Positions 1-9,161 of a DNA stretch of 64,000 bases are shown in pieces. The position numbers were made by a program, and so were the translations under genes. The notes under the pieces were generated by a model, which did not search any database, was not told the DNA's origin, and saw nothing but the letters and a program-made list of their open reading frames with translations. The stretch is from Histophilus somni (GTDB lineage Bacteria; Pseudomonadota; Gammaproteobacteria; Enterobacterales; Pasteurellaceae): assembly GCF_014202395.1 (NCBI RefSeq), contig NZ_JACHGQ010000001.1, positions 1 through 64,000 of the forward strand. The letters run 5' to 3'. How positions within the stretch are numbered: position 1 is the first letter of the stretch; each line of letters begins with the position of its first letter.

Positions 1-2883
1 GTAGCTGGCTGTGTAGTCGTTGTGCCAGTGTTCGCAGGCGTTGCCAAACGCACAATCTGAATAGTCGAACCAAGATAGTGCGGTGTGTTTTGAGTACCAT
101 TTGTTACCGCACTTGGCATATCGCCTTTGAATATCAAGCCCTTGTTAATAGCAGCAATGCTTTCATTAATCGCTTCTCTGAATGTCATTGGTACTTTTGC
201 TTGTTGCTGTGGTTGTCCTTGTGGTTGTGGGTCTCTCTTATATTGAACAGCAGTAAATGTTGATTTTTTAAATCCGTCTTTAACTGTTTGTTTATCTGCC
301 TCTTTCTCTGTTTCTTTTTCCGCTCCGAGAACATCAAATGCTAACTTACCAAACACATCAATGACGCTTTTTAATTGACCGCCATTGATGGCATCAGTTG
401 AACTATTATCTACTGTCCCTGCGGCGACGTTGGTTATTATTCTTTCGCTATTTGCATCTCCAATGCTGAATACTGATTTTTTATCCATGTCGCCACTAGA
501 AACCCCAGCAGTCCAACTGATTTTTAATGAATTAGTTCCGACATTACCATCTAATCCACTCGGAGCAAGTTTTTTAGTTTTCGCCTTAGAATTTTTACCT
601 AATGCAACAGAATCGCCAGCATCACCTTCAACCGTTGCACCTTCCCCAATAACCACCGCACTTTGGGCTTTTGATTCTGCTCCTTTACCTATAACCACAC
701 TGTTTTCTGCGGCACTAGCTTTTGCACCATTACCTAGTACGACTACACTTCCATTATTACTTCCAGTTATTGAAATATTAGAACCCAATGCTAGTATGTC
801 GTTTCCGCCAGATACTTTGGTGTTATTACCAATAGCGACCGCCCATTCAGCACTTTCTATTTTGGTATTGCCTGCTACGCCAATTGCTATTGATTCTTTC
901 CCATTTGTTACTTGTGTCCCATTACCTATTGCAACTACAGACTTACTCTTACCATCAGAACCGCTTACATTAATATTCGACCCCAAGGCGACAATGTCAT
1001 TTCCGCCGGTGATGCTGTTTTTATTACCGATAGACACCGCCCATTCGGCGTTTGATATATTCCCCTGCTCACCATTTGTTAGACTGGCTATAGAGATAGA
1101 GCCTTTTGCACCACTACCTATTATGGCTTTATTCCCTATGGCAAGTGTATGTTGTGAATCTGATTTTGAACCCTCACCGATTACTATTTTATGCTCACTA
1201 TTTACACTTACAGAAACAGAGCCAAGTTTGATTTCTTTTTTGTTATCATCAAATGTGATTTTGGTACCATTACTATCACCTATAGATTTAATACCCGTTA
1301 AATTTTCTTTAAGTTTTATACTGACGTTCTTTTGATTTGCATCCAATGAAGTCGTGATATTACTATCGCCAGTAATTTTTAAGGTATCACTTTTTAAATT
1401 GATTGAACCTTTATTTTTACTGCCATCAGTTGGTTGATCGGTTTCTAAATTCAACGTTGAACTTAATGCACCAAATTTTGTCGTGACATAACTTTTCACC
1501 GCACTTGCTGTTACTAATTTATCATTTGGATCTGTAGTTGTTCCTGCTCCACCTGGACTAGATGGGGTTGAACTGTCATCTATGTTATTTGCCACTTCTA
1601 CGCTGTATTTAATAGCACTACCATCTACACTCGCCTTGATATACTTGTCATCGCCTTTGAATGTTAACGTGTCGCCAAGTTGTTTGGTGATAGGATTATT
1701 GCTACCATTTCCCTCAACGCCGAACTTCATTCCGGAATTTACAGCTTTAATGGTTTCATCAATTACATCTTTAAATGTTTTCGGTTCGGTTGGTTGTTGT
1801 GTTTGATCCTGTCCTCGATGATATTTTACTTTTTCAAACGTTGAAGCCTTAAATCCGTACTTACTCTTATCTGTTTCAACTTCCGCACCAAGAATATCCG
1901 TGCCGAGTTTGCCGAATGTTTCAATCACACTATACAACTGTCCGCCGTTAATCGCATCAGTGGAACCGTTCATAACAGAACCAGCGGCAACGTTGGTGAT
2001 AATCCGCTCGCTACCAATATTTCCCACGCTGACGACGGCTTTTTTCTTGTCCTCTTGATCACTTTCTGAGGTGCCTGCACTGCCCCAGTTAAACATCAAG
2101 CCTTTTGTTCCTACATTAATTTCTTGTGTTTTAAAGGCTTGTTTCTTCGCTTCCGCCTTAGAACCTTTACCCAACGCAATAGAATCACCAGCGTTGGCTT
2201 CAACCACCGCACTTTGTCCAATGGCGACACCGCCATCAGCATTTTGGTACACCCTCGATTGATAGCCGATTGCTACCGCACTAGGGCTCCAAATCTCCGC
2301 TTCCACACCTATTGCCAAGGAGTTTTTACCCATGGATCGGGCGGCTTTGCCGAGGGCGAAGGCGTTTTCATCTTTTGCAAAGGCGAAGTTCCCGATGGCA
2401 ACCGTGCTGTCTTCTTTGGCGTAGGCGTGTCTGCCGAGGGTGAGGGCGTTATCCCCCAATGCGACAGAATACGACCCGATGGCTATCCCGCCTTGGTTAT
2501 AAGTGCCGTTTTTGTCTTTGGATTGTTCGGCTTTTTCTTCGCCTGTACCTTGTTGTTTGTTTGTTTTGGCTTTGTAATATTTTTTAGTTATCTCTTGTAT
2601 ACTTTGTGTATCATAAGCTTTAAGAGTATATAACGTTTCCACGGACATTTTTTCGTCCTCAAAACTAGGCGTATATACTTCTCGTCCATTCACTCCTTTT
2701 AGTTTTTTATGTTCTTCATCAAATTGTTTAATATCAAATCCCTTTTTGCCATCTATTGTTTCCCCAAACTCATCGCCCATAGTCACATTCGCAAAGGTAT
2801 ATTCCCCTAACGCTAAGGAACCGCTACCGCCAGCGTAGGAATTGGCCCCGAAGACCATCGAGCCTGTTTGTATTGCTTGGACG
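1..2883 (-). pseudogene. Trimeric autotransporter adhesin, remaining passenger (frame-shifted from its start; runs off the left edge)
   Basis: On the minus strand, a frame open from about 2900 to base 1 continues the adhesin in the -1 frame relative to its signal peptide. It has many head repeats (GGIAIGSYSVALGDNALTLG, ENAFALGKAA). Two neck motifs of the type ERIITNVAAG...STDAINGGQL are also present, near 1930-2020 and 370-450. Two further blocks sharing NAEWAVSIGN / SAEWAVAIGN lie around 830-1070. The segment has no start of its own and depends on a frame change at 2894-2898. The stalk end and membrane anchor would be to the left of this window. Several ORFs on the opposite strand here are shadows of the repetitive coding DNA. 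Family assignment is firm; whether the gene is dead, phase-off or misassembled is not known. Confidence 0.8.
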
Positions 2884-3945
2884 TTATTTCCCACCCCCAA
2901 TGGAATGTTCGCGATAAACGTACGCATTGTTCCCCACGGCGATACCGCCATCTTCAAAGGCGATGGTTCCCGTCCCAAAGGCGGAAGAGTAGTTACCCTT
3001 GGCAATAGCAAGTGTCCCTATGGCGTTAGAATGGTCGCCGTAAGCGATAGACCTTGCCCCGATGGCAATCGCCCCACGCCCTTTCGCCCAAGTGTGGGAG
3101 TAGACGTTTTTGGGGTTATTGCCAGTACTACCGTTTTGACCATTGACGTATTTTTCATATGCGTCTTTATTAAATTTTGCATATTCTTCTTCCCATTTAG
3201 CAGGGTCTTTATTTCTGTCGATTTTTCCACTACCATTCCCATTGCTATAAAACTCTGAACTCTTTTTGGCTTTGCCGTTGGTACCGCCGTTACCGTTGTT
3301 TTGCAAAACCGCATAGCTATTTTTCGTTTTTGAATTAAAATGATCTCCCTCATCAACAAACAACTGCCAGATGGCTTTAGGCAGGGGGACGGCGTATTTG
3401 GAGTATTTATCGCCACTATCTTTTTGTTTCTCATCAGCCGTTTCGCCGATATCATCGCTCCCGATGGCGATGGAGGAATAGCCTTGGGCGAATACATCAC
3501 CACCAATCCCCACCGCTTGGTTACCGATGGCATAGGCTTTATTACCGAGCACTACTCGTTGAGCGACTGAATTACCGTTGCTACTACTAGTGTCATTTTT
3601 TTTCGCTTCAGCTTCATTCCCTATCATGATATCGTTGTGACCTTTACCAGTACTGGGACTAGAAACAGAATTACCATTTATCATGGTATTACCATCTATT
3701 TTGATGTCTTTATCATTGTTGCTAGTTTGAGCCGCTGCTGCCCAAGCGGGATACGCAAACAACACCAAACCGCTGATCAGCATGTTGAACAGTAAGTTTT
3801 CTGATAAGCTCGTTCTTTTCAAATTAGCACCGCACTTTGGCTTTTTCTCCGAGCTACTTGCTATTTGGCGATTGCTCGCCAACTCGGACACGGCTTTACA
3901 TTGACCTGTTGTTACATCGTATTTGGTTTTGAAGATTTTGTTCAT
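2884..3945 (-). CDS. Trimeric autotransporter adhesin, N-terminal part (ends at a frameshift)
   Basis: This is the 353-residue amino-terminal part of a Hia/YadA-type trimeric autotransporter, a surface adhesin exported by Sec and anchored by a C-terminal barrel that lies outside the window. It begins with an extended signal peptide (MNKIFKTKYD..., then CKAVSELA) as in many large autotransporters. A hydrophobic core follows at about residues 50-70, ending near AYPAWAAAA. The rest has YadA-head repeats of the AIGxxA type, such as GYSSIAIGS and GAIAIGARS. The frame closes at a TAA right after EHSIGGGK. Dropping one base from the C5/G5 tract at 2894-2898 restores IGVGNNVQAI and the long downstream passenger, so this is a broken or phase-switched gene rather than a short protein. 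Confidence 0.85.
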   Translation of the reverse strand: MNKIFKTKYDVTTGQCKAVSELASNRQIASSSEKKPKCGANLKRTSLSENLLFNMLISGLVLFAYPAWAAAAQTSNNDKDIKIDGNTMINGNSVSSPSTGKGHNDIMIGNEAEAKKNDTSSSNGNSVAQRVVLGNKAYAIGNQAVGIGGDVFAQGYSSIAIGSDDIGETADEKQKDSGDKYSKYAVPLPKAIWQLFVDEGDHFNSKTKNSYAVLQNNGNGGTNGKAKKSSEFYSNGNGSGKIDRNKDPAKWEEEYAKFNKDAYEKYVNGQNGSTGNNPKNVYSHTWAKGRGAIAIGARSIAYGDHSNAIGTLAIAKGNYSSAFGTGTIAFEDGGIAVGNNAYVYREHSIGGGK

Positions 3946-4487
3946 AGCTTTATTCTCTTTAAAAATGGTTTTTTCAATTAATTATTTATTGCGTTGATTG
4001 ATTATTTAGTAAACTTTTTAGGGAGCGGTTATAAACCTAAACCGGAAATGCCTTGCTTTTTAAGGCAAAGCAAAAAAAGACGAATGATATTTTCGCCGAG
4101 AGGTTGAAAAGGGAAAATTGGGATATTTTTAGAGGTTAATAATGTAAAAAATAGGTTGCAAGATTTGCAACAAGGCGTTAGCCTAGGCTGTAGGCTGTAG
4201 GCTGTAGGCTGTAGGCTGTAGGCTGTAGGCTGTAGGCTGTAGGCTGTAGGCTGTAGGCTGTAAATTCATGTTATTTTTGTTTGTCAAGCAGATAGTAATA
4301 AATTTCGGAGATTTTATTACAAAATTTATTAATAAGGCAATCATTTTTTATTTCGCTTTTCTCTTTTCGCTTTTTTCTTTTTCTTTTTTCTTTTCGCTTG
4401 CCTTGAATGTTTTGTTAATTAAGGGTTGCTGTAAAACAGAATTTAACGATCCGGTTTTGGTAGGGTGTGTTATGTAAAGCAAAAAGG
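3946..4487. other. Adhesin upstream region without a supported gene
   Basis: This stretch holds the 7-bp tandem array (4184-4260) and the adhesin's presumed promoter and leader. A small inverted repeat (TGCCTT...AAGGCA) lies near 4049-4067. A plus-strand ORF at 4268-4477 is low-complexity and Phe/Leu/Ser-rich, with no recognisable domain or ribosome site, so it is not called. I could not place a convincing -35/-10 pair for the adhesin. Confidence 0.5.
4184..4260. repeat. Eleven tandem copies of a 7-bp unit (TAGGCTG)
   Basis: Eleven perfect head-to-tail copies of TAGGCTG lie about 240 bp upstream of the adhesin start at 3945. The unit length is not a multiple of three and the array is not inside a supported ORF, so any effect should be on transcription or mRNA. 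H. influenzae hmw adhesin genes are known to have 7-bp promoter repeats (a different unit) whose copy number tunes expression; the same role here is an inference. Confidence 0.9.
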
Positions 4488-4511
4488 GCGGTGGAAATTC
4501 CGCTTTTTTTA
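4488..4511. terminator. Bidirectional terminator at the end of the mltF operon
   Basis: A GCGG/CCGC stem with a GGAAATTCC core has a T run on either side when read in each direction. It follows the small gene downstream of mltF on the minus strand. The stem is short, so confidence is moderate. Confidence 0.45.
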
Positions 4512-4565
4512 TCTGATTGGTCTTATATCCATATGCTAAAGAATATGATTTTACAGCACGAAAAA

Positions 4566-4718
4566 TCAGCAACAAATTTCTTGTATGACGAATTGCTGGG
4601 TATGTCGTGCTGCTTGTTGGGCTTTACGTTTTTTTAAGCGTTTAATTCTTAATGCTCGGTTATGTGCGGTACGATATAGCGTGACTTTACTTTTTTTTAA
4701 AAAGGTTTTTCTTCTCAT
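4566..4718 (-). CDS. Small highly basic protein overlapping the mltF stop
   Basis: This is a 50-residue ORF whose ATG overlaps the mltF stop codon in an ATGA (4716-4718 against 4715-4717), the classic arrangement for translational coupling. The product starts [20 protein letters not shown] and is rich in Arg and Lys ([17 protein letters not shown]), ending EICC. That composition suggests nucleic-acid or ribosome binding, but I do not recognise the family. It has no signal peptide or membrane segment. A terminator-like hairpin follows at 4488-4511. The overlap and the terminator are the evidence that it is a gene; an A8 tract near its start could also be a chance feature of AT-rich DNA. Confidence 0.5.
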   Translation of the reverse strand: MRRKTFLKKSKVTLYRTAHNRALRIKRLKKRKAQQAARHTQQFVIQEICC

Positions 4719-6163
4719 CGTTGTTCCTGTTGTGTTTGTATTGAAATGACATCATTATTTTCATTTTCATACCGATCTTGTCGATCTTGTTGGTTTTGTT
4801 GAAGCCGATAATAATTCATTATGCTGTTCATATATCTTCTAATATTTTCCACATATTGAAACGCTTCGTAGCCTCGAGCGTAGCCATATTTAAGATGGGT
4901 AAAATAACGTTTTTGTGCTAATAAGGGTAAATTTTTTTTCACCTCTAACCAATTATCCGGATTTCCTCCCAGCTGTTTGGTTAAGCGTCTAACGTCTAAT
5001 AAATGCCCCAATCCCATGTTATAAGCGGCAAGTGCAAACCAAATACGATCTTCTTTTAAAATAGTATCCGGCATTTGTTTGAGCAGAAGATGTAAATATT
5101 CGGAACCGGCTTTAATGCTTTGTTCAGGATCGAGACGATTAGTAATATTCATTCTATCTGCAGTTGCTTTTGTCAACATCATCATACCGCGTACTCCGGT
5201 TGGTGAGGTTGCTTCCGGATTCCAGTGGGATTCTTGATAAGATATGGCTGCCAATAAATGCCAATCTAAATCACCTTTATATTTTTCAAACAAAGGAGCA
5301 TATTTAGGCAAAACTGTTTCAATTGCATTCAAATAGGAGCGAGTATCAACATAGTCAAATTGGTTGAGGTGATTGAAATATTTTTCTTCAATACGAGCAA
5401 TTAAGCCGTTTTCAATGGCAGAGTTCATGAAGTCTAATAGTGCGGCTTGTAATTCTGAAGCCCCCTTATCAGATAAGTACCAATGTACTGTAAACTCATC
5501 AGTCACATTAAAGGCAATTGCAATTTGAGGTTTAATTTGCTGATTAACTGATACTTCAGTAGAGGTAGCGATTGTGTAATCTATTTTTCCTTCAGCAACT
5601 TGAAATAAGAGTTCCTCTTGGCTTAGTTCACTGGTTTCCCATGTTAAAGAAGGGTATTTTTCTTTTTTTGCCAGCAGAATATTATTCAGTGCCGAATTAG
5701 CCGGAATAACCAATTTGCCGGATAAATTTTCTAATGTGATAGGACGACGTTCACCTTTGCGATAAGTCAATTGCCAAGATGCAGCGTGATATGCCGGACC
5801 TAGTTTGAATTTTTCACTTCTATCTTGTTGATAAAATAAACTTGCAGCGGCAATGTCTATTTTACCTTGTGCTAAAGCCTGAAATAATGCGTCCGCACTA
5901 TTTAGAGGAAACATTTCCAAATCAACATTTAAGTAATTTGCAAAAGCCTTGCTTAATTCATATTCTAGCCCTGTTTCTCCGTTTGTACCGATAAAATAAG
6001 ACACCGGATTATTGATTGTTCCTACAATCAATTTTTGTCGCTCTTGAATTGTAGTATGGTAATTCTGTTTTGATCTCACTATTTGTTGCCAAGGGAAAAC
6101 CATATCTATTGCCCAAAGCGATAAACAGATGGCTAAAACAATCCTAATAAATAGCCCTTTCAA
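4715..6163 (-). CDS. mltF: Membrane-bound lytic murein transglycosylase F
   Basis: MltF cleaves the MurNAc-GlcNAc bond of peptidoglycan, releasing 1,6-anhydromuropeptides from the periplasmic face. The 482-residue protein starts with a membrane segment (about 5-25). A solute-binding-protein family 3 domain (about 42-265) has the typical [14 protein letters not shown] and [11 protein letters not shown] segments. A C-terminal SLT lysozyme-like domain (about 290-420) follows. The catalytic glutamate is in the SYQESHW motif (E311), with the GVRGMMMLT and AAYNMGLGH motifs behind it. Length and domain order match E. coli MltF. It sits head-to-tail after perM, with a 19-bp gap. A small basic ORF overlaps its stop. 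Confidence 0.93.
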   Translation of the reverse strand: MKGLFIRIVLAICLSLWAIDMVFPWQQIVRSKQNYHTTIQERQKLIVGTINNPVSYFIGTNGETGLEYELSKAFANYLNVDLEMFPLNSADALFQALAQGKIDIAAASLFYQQDRSEKFKLGPAYHAASWQLTYRKGERRPITLENLSGKLVIPANSALNNILLAKKEKYPSLTWETSELSQEELLFQVAEGKIDYTIATSTEVSVNQQIKPQIAIAFNVTDEFTVHWYLSDKGASELQAALLDFMNSAIENGLIARIEEKYFNHLNQFDYVDTRSYLNAIETVLPKYAPLFEKYKGDLDWHLLAAISYQESHWNPEATSPTGVRGMMMLTKATADRMNITNRLDPEQSIKAGSEYLHLLLKQMPDTILKEDRIWFALAAYNMGLGHLLDVRRLTKQLGGNPDNWLEVKKNLPLLAQKRYFTHLKYGYARGYEAFQYVENIRRYMNSIMNYYRLQQNQQDRQDRYENENNDVISIQTQQEQR

Positions 6164-6182
6164 TGAAATTCTTCCTTATCGG

Positions 6183-7235
6183 TTATTCTGTTGACGGCCA
6201 AGATGAAACAACGGCTTTGACTAGTGTTGCCAATGGAATTGCAAAGAAAATTCCCCAGAAACCCCATAATCCCCCAAAAATAAGAACGGCGATAATAATA
6301 GTGAGAGGGTGTAAATTCACTGCTTCAGAAAATAAAAATGGCACGAGTAAATTTCCGTCAAGGATTTGGCTTATCACATAAGCAACCATTAAATACCAAA
6401 AAGTTGGGGTTGCACCGAATTGGAACATGGCAACTAAAGCAACAGGAATAGTGACCAGAACTGCACCAATGTATGGCACTAAAACAGATAATCCCACGGC
6501 AACTGCCAGTAACAATGAATAATTCAAACCAAAAAATAGAAAAATGGCATAACTGACTAAAGCTATGATTAAAATCTCAAGTAATTTACCGCGAATATAA
6601 TTGGCAATTTGTTGTTGCATTTCTCGCCAAACTTTTGAGGCAAGAGTGCGGTTCTTTGGCAGAAAGTTTGTAATATAGTTAATTAATTCCGTTTTATCTT
6701 TGAGGAGGAAAAATACCATTAATGGCACAAGAAACGCGTAAATTCCTAAGGTAACAAGATTTAACAAGGAGGCAATGGACAGTTTAAGTGCAGATTCACC
6801 TAAGCCTAATATTTTATTTTTAAATGAAATAAAAAACGCATCTATCATTTGATAATCTACTAATTCAGGATAATTCTCCGGTAAAGAAAGTAACCATTCG
6901 TTAAGTTGATTGAACATGTGTGGTAAGTCGCTGACCAGTTTGATGGTTTGTGCCCAAAGTACCGGGATCAAAATAAAGGTCATGACAAATGTGATTGCTA
7001 TAAAGCCACCGAGTATAAGAGATGTCGCCAAAATTCTGGGCAGTTTCAGTTTTTCATGTAATAAGCGAACGGGATATTCAAGTAAATAAGCTAAAACAAT
7101 CGCAATCAGGAGGGGAGCCAATAAACTATTGAAAAAATAAATTGCTACAAAGCCAAAGAATAAAATAGCGAAAAGTGCCATCGCCTGCGGATCGGTAAAG
7201 CGACGATGATACCAATTTTTTAACATTTCAATCAT
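6183..7235 (-). CDS. perM: PerM-type AI-2E family transporter
   Basis: This 350-residue polytopic inner-membrane protein belongs to the AI-2E/PerM (UPF0118) family. It shows about seven to eight hydrophobic helices: two near the N-terminus (20-60), one near 65-90, and a cluster from about 150 to 340. The C-terminal half carries the family's conserved PYIGA and [13 protein letters not shown] segments. Family members include autoinducer-2 exporters, Na+/H+ antiporters and the poorly understood E. coli PerM, so the substrate is not known. The gene shares a short divergent region with the arsC-like gene and precedes mltF on the same strand. The start is the ATG at 7235 giving [13 protein letters not shown]. 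Confidence 0.85.
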   Translation of the reverse strand: MIEMLKNWYHRRFTDPQAMALFAILFFGFVAIYFFNSLLAPLLIAIVLAYLLEYPVRLLHEKLKLPRILATSLILGGFIAITFVMTFILIPVLWAQTIKLVSDLPHMFNQLNEWLLSLPENYPELVDYQMIDAFFISFKNKILGLGESALKLSIASLLNLVTLGIYAFLVPLMVFFLLKDKTELINYITNFLPKNRTLASKVWREMQQQIANYIRGKLLEILIIALVSYAIFLFFGLNYSLLLAVAVGLSVLVPYIGAVLVTIPVALVAMFQFGATPTFWYLMVAYVISQILDGNLLVPFLFSEAVNLHPLTIIIAVLIFGGLWGFWGIFFAIPLATLVKAVVSSWPSTE

Positions 7236-7320
7236 AATTTATCCTTAACGAATGAGCATTTTGGGTGATTATAAGGTAAAATTTTGCATATTTGAACTGT
7301 ATCAGAGCAAAGGAGCATTT

Positions 7321-7671
7321 ATGACGGTTAAAATTTATCATAATCCACGTTGTTCAAAAAGTCGTGAAACATTGGCTTTATTGGAACAACAATCCATTCT
7401 TTTTGACGTTGAATTATATCTACAGCAAACTTACAACGTTGAAGAGTTGCAAACGTTAGCTCAAAAATTGGGAATTACGTCTGTAAGGGAGATGATGCGT
7501 ACGAAAGACGATCTTTATTTACAATTAGGATTGAATAGTCAGGAGCTAACGGAACAACAACTTTTGATTGCACTCTCGCAAAATTCCGTATTGCTCGAAC
7601 GTCCAATCGTAGTAAATGGAGATAAAGCTAAAATAGGACGACCGCCGGAAAGTGTTTTAACTATTCTATAA
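7321..7671 (+). CDS. arsC: ArsC/Spx-family glutaredoxin-type reductase
   Basis: This 116-residue thioredoxin-fold protein has the ArsC signature near its N-terminus: IYHNPRCSKSRETLALLE, with the active-site cysteine at about residue 11. It also has the C-terminal motif RPIVVNGDKAKIGRPPE. Family members use glutathione or glutaredoxin to reduce arsenate. Chromosomal YfgD-like members without an ars operon, as here, may have another role. The ORF can extend upstream to 7252, but the ATG at 7321 has an AAAGGAG ribosome site 7 bases before it and matches the family start. It is divergent from perM and has no arsR or arsB neighbour. Confidence 0.88.
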   Translation: MTVKIYHNPRCSKSRETLALLEQQSILFDVELYLQQTYNVEELQTLAQKLGITSVREMMRTKDDLYLQLGLNSQELTEQQLLIALSQNSVLLERPIVVNGDKAKIGRPPESVLTIL

Positions 7672-7797
7672 AATAATTATTCCTTCTTTTTATTTTTTGG
7701 ATTTATGGTTAAAATCTTCGAGATAAAGGCAATTGAAATTGAAATATTGTTATCAAACAAATTGACCGCACTTTTAATTATGTAGGATGGGTAACCA

Positions 7798-8094
7798 ATG
7801 ACATTATCAACAAAACAAAAACAATTTTTAAAAGGTTTAGCACATCATTTAAATCCGGTGGTTATGCTGGGCACAAATGGTTTAACAGAAGGGGTTTTAG
7901 CTGAAATTGACAACGCATTAAATCACCACGAATTGATCAAAGTGAAAATTTCTGGTGCTGAACGTGAAACAAAACAGCTGATTATTGAGGCAATTATACG
8001 TGAAACGCAAGCCAGTGCGGTACAAACTATAGGGCATGTTCTTGTACTTTATCGTCCAAGTAATGAACCCAAAATTCAGTTACCTCGCCAATAA
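7798..8094 (+). CDS. yhbY: YhbY-type CRM-domain RNA-binding protein
   Basis: This 98-residue protein is a single CRM (YhbY) domain covering nearly its whole length. It has the family motifs FLKGLAHHLNPVVMLG, the GxxG-like GTNGLTEG loop, and HELIKVKI. E. coli YhbY associates with the pre-50S ribosomal subunit, so a ribosome-assembly role is expected. It converges with greA across a shared terminator at 8107-8131; yhbY and greA are also neighbours in many gammaproteobacteria. An uptake-signal copy lies just upstream near 7765. Confidence 0.92.
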   Translation: MTLSTKQKQFLKGLAHHLNPVVMLGTNGLTEGVLAEIDNALNHHELIKVKISGAERETKQLIIEAIIRETQASAVQTIGHVLVLYRPSNEPKIQLPRQ

Positions 8095-8106
8095 CTGAAA
8101 CAAATA

Positions 8107-8131
8107 AAATGGGCATTTAAGCCCATTTTTT
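8107..8131. terminator. Shared terminator between yhbY and greA
   Basis: An 8-bp perfect stem, AAATGGGC/GCCCATTT with a 6-base loop, is followed by a T run on the plus strand and a T-rich tract on the minus strand. It lies between two convergent genes. Confidence 0.8.
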
Positions 8132-8149
8132 TCCTATCAAAGTGTTATG

Positions 8150-8626
8150 TTATTTATATTCTACTTCAACGATTTCAAATTCAACTTTACCGCCAGGTGT
8201 TGTAATGACAACAGTATCATCAACGTCCTTGCCGATTAAACCGCGAGCAATAGGCGAATTAACAGAAATTAAACCCGATTTAATATCCGCCTCATCATCT
8301 CCAACGATTCGGTAAGTGACTTCTTCGTCGGTATCAATATTTAACAAAACGACCGTTGCACCAAAAATCACTTTACCATTATTAGGTAATTTTGTTACAT
8401 CAATAATTTGGCAATTTGCTAATTTACCTTCAATTTCTTGAATACGCCCTTCGCAAAAGCCTTGCTGTTCACGTGCCGCATGATATTCTGCATTTTCTTT
8501 TAAATCGCCATGTTCACGTGCTTCTGAAATTGCCTTGATAATTTCCGGACGACGCACATTTTTCAAAAAATCTAATTCTTCTCTTAATTGTTCCGCACCA
8601 CGTACAGTCATTGGAATTTGTTTCAT
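8150..8626 (-). CDS. greA: Transcription elongation factor GreA
   Basis: GreA rescues backtracked RNA polymerase by stimulating transcript cleavage through the secondary channel. The 158-residue protein has the N-terminal coiled coil (about 1-75). The acidic tip [17 protein letters not shown] contains the conserved Asp and Glu that position Mg2+. A C-terminal FKBP-like domain follows (about 80-158; [19 protein letters not shown]). The frame extends upstream to 8656, but the ATG at 8626 has a good AAGGAAG site and gives the usual MKQIPMT start. The leader contains a perfect 11-bp hairpin at 8656-8691 (separate entry). Confidence 0.95.
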   Translation of the reverse strand: MKQIPMTVRGAEQLREELDFLKNVRRPEIIKAISEAREHGDLKENAEYHAAREQQGFCEGRIQEIEGKLANCQIIDVTKLPNNGKVIFGATVVLLNIDTDEEVTYRIVGDDEADIKSGLISVNSPIARGLIGKDVDDTVVITTPGGKVEFEIVEVEYK

Positions 8627-8655
8627 TGTTGTACACTTCCTTTTTAAGTAAAACA

Positions 8656-8691
8656 AAACTACGATACGGAAAAATAACCATATCGTAGTTT
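8656..8691 (-). promoter_or_regulatory. Hairpin in the greA leader, possible leader terminator
   Basis: A perfect 11-bp inverted repeat (AAACTACGATA / TATCGTAGTTT, 14-base loop) lies about 30 bases upstream of the greA start. On the greA strand the stem runs into TTTTGTTTTAC, resembling an intrinsic terminator. E. coli greA has a leader terminator that yields the GraL RNAs; a similar arrangement here is an inference. Confidence 0.5.
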
Positions 8692-8742
8692 ATCAAAAAA
8701 TATCCTCGCAAAAATCATTTGTTCTTGCTTATCGGCACACTA

Positions 8743-8984
8743 TTATTGTTCGTCTTCAAAAAAATAGCAACTATAATCACCATTATGTATAAAGTTATTT
8801 CCAAACAAGTTGCTTTGGGCAATTAGTTTCAAGGTTAAAATTTCTCCATAATCCCCTTTGTTGAGAAAAAATTGGCAGAGTATAAAAATCAGCCAACCTA
8901 CAATTTACCGGTATACCAAGAAGTACCAACCCAAACCGCTCCCAATAAGTCTAACGCCACAATTGAGATAAATGATTTTTTCAT
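8743..8984 (-). pseudogene. Remnant of a YdgA/DUF945-family gene
   Basis: A Shine-Dalgarno (AAGGAAAC) and ATG at 8984 start MKKSFISIVALDLLGAVWVG, then TSWYTGKL and a stop at 8898. This looks like the signal/anchor start of DUF945 (YdgA-like) periplasmic proteins, which begin with a short hydrophobic helix followed by WYTGK. Those proteins are normally around 400-500 residues. Downstream, another reading frame (about 8743-8843) gives a plausible tail ending CYFFEDEQ. I read this as an internally deleted, frame-broken remnant; the head is clearer than the tail. The flanking DNA to 9161 shows only the lolB upstream region. Confidence 0.45.
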
Positions 8985-9161
8985 TGTGTTTCCTTAAAAA
9001 GAGATCATTGTAAAAATTGAAGTAAGCCACCCTTCAAATAAATTTAAATTAGCATCTTTTAATAAACAGATCAAAGTGTGGTCAAAAAATCAAAAGTTTT
9101 TGTATCTTTACTAATCTTATGTAAGACCTTAAAATATTCGATATTTTTACGAGTCCGACAC

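Noticed and set aside
385-1335. Long plus-strand ORF (316 codons) opposite the adhesin
   Set aside because: It is the antisense of repetitive autotransporter codons, with a low-complexity Pro/Leu/Ser product and no ribosome site; the minus-strand frame carries clear YadA-type motifs.
2124-3258. Other plus-strand ORFs (2124-2633, 2842-3258) across the adhesin
   Set aside because: Same explanation: mirror frames of the head repeats; no domain or start signal.
4184-4260. CRISPR-like array
   Set aside because: Units are 7 bp with no spacers and no cas genes; it is a simple tandem repeat.
4268-4477. Plus-strand ORF of 69 codons rich in Phe and Ser
   Set aside because: Low-complexity T-rich DNA, no recognisable family, no ribosome site.
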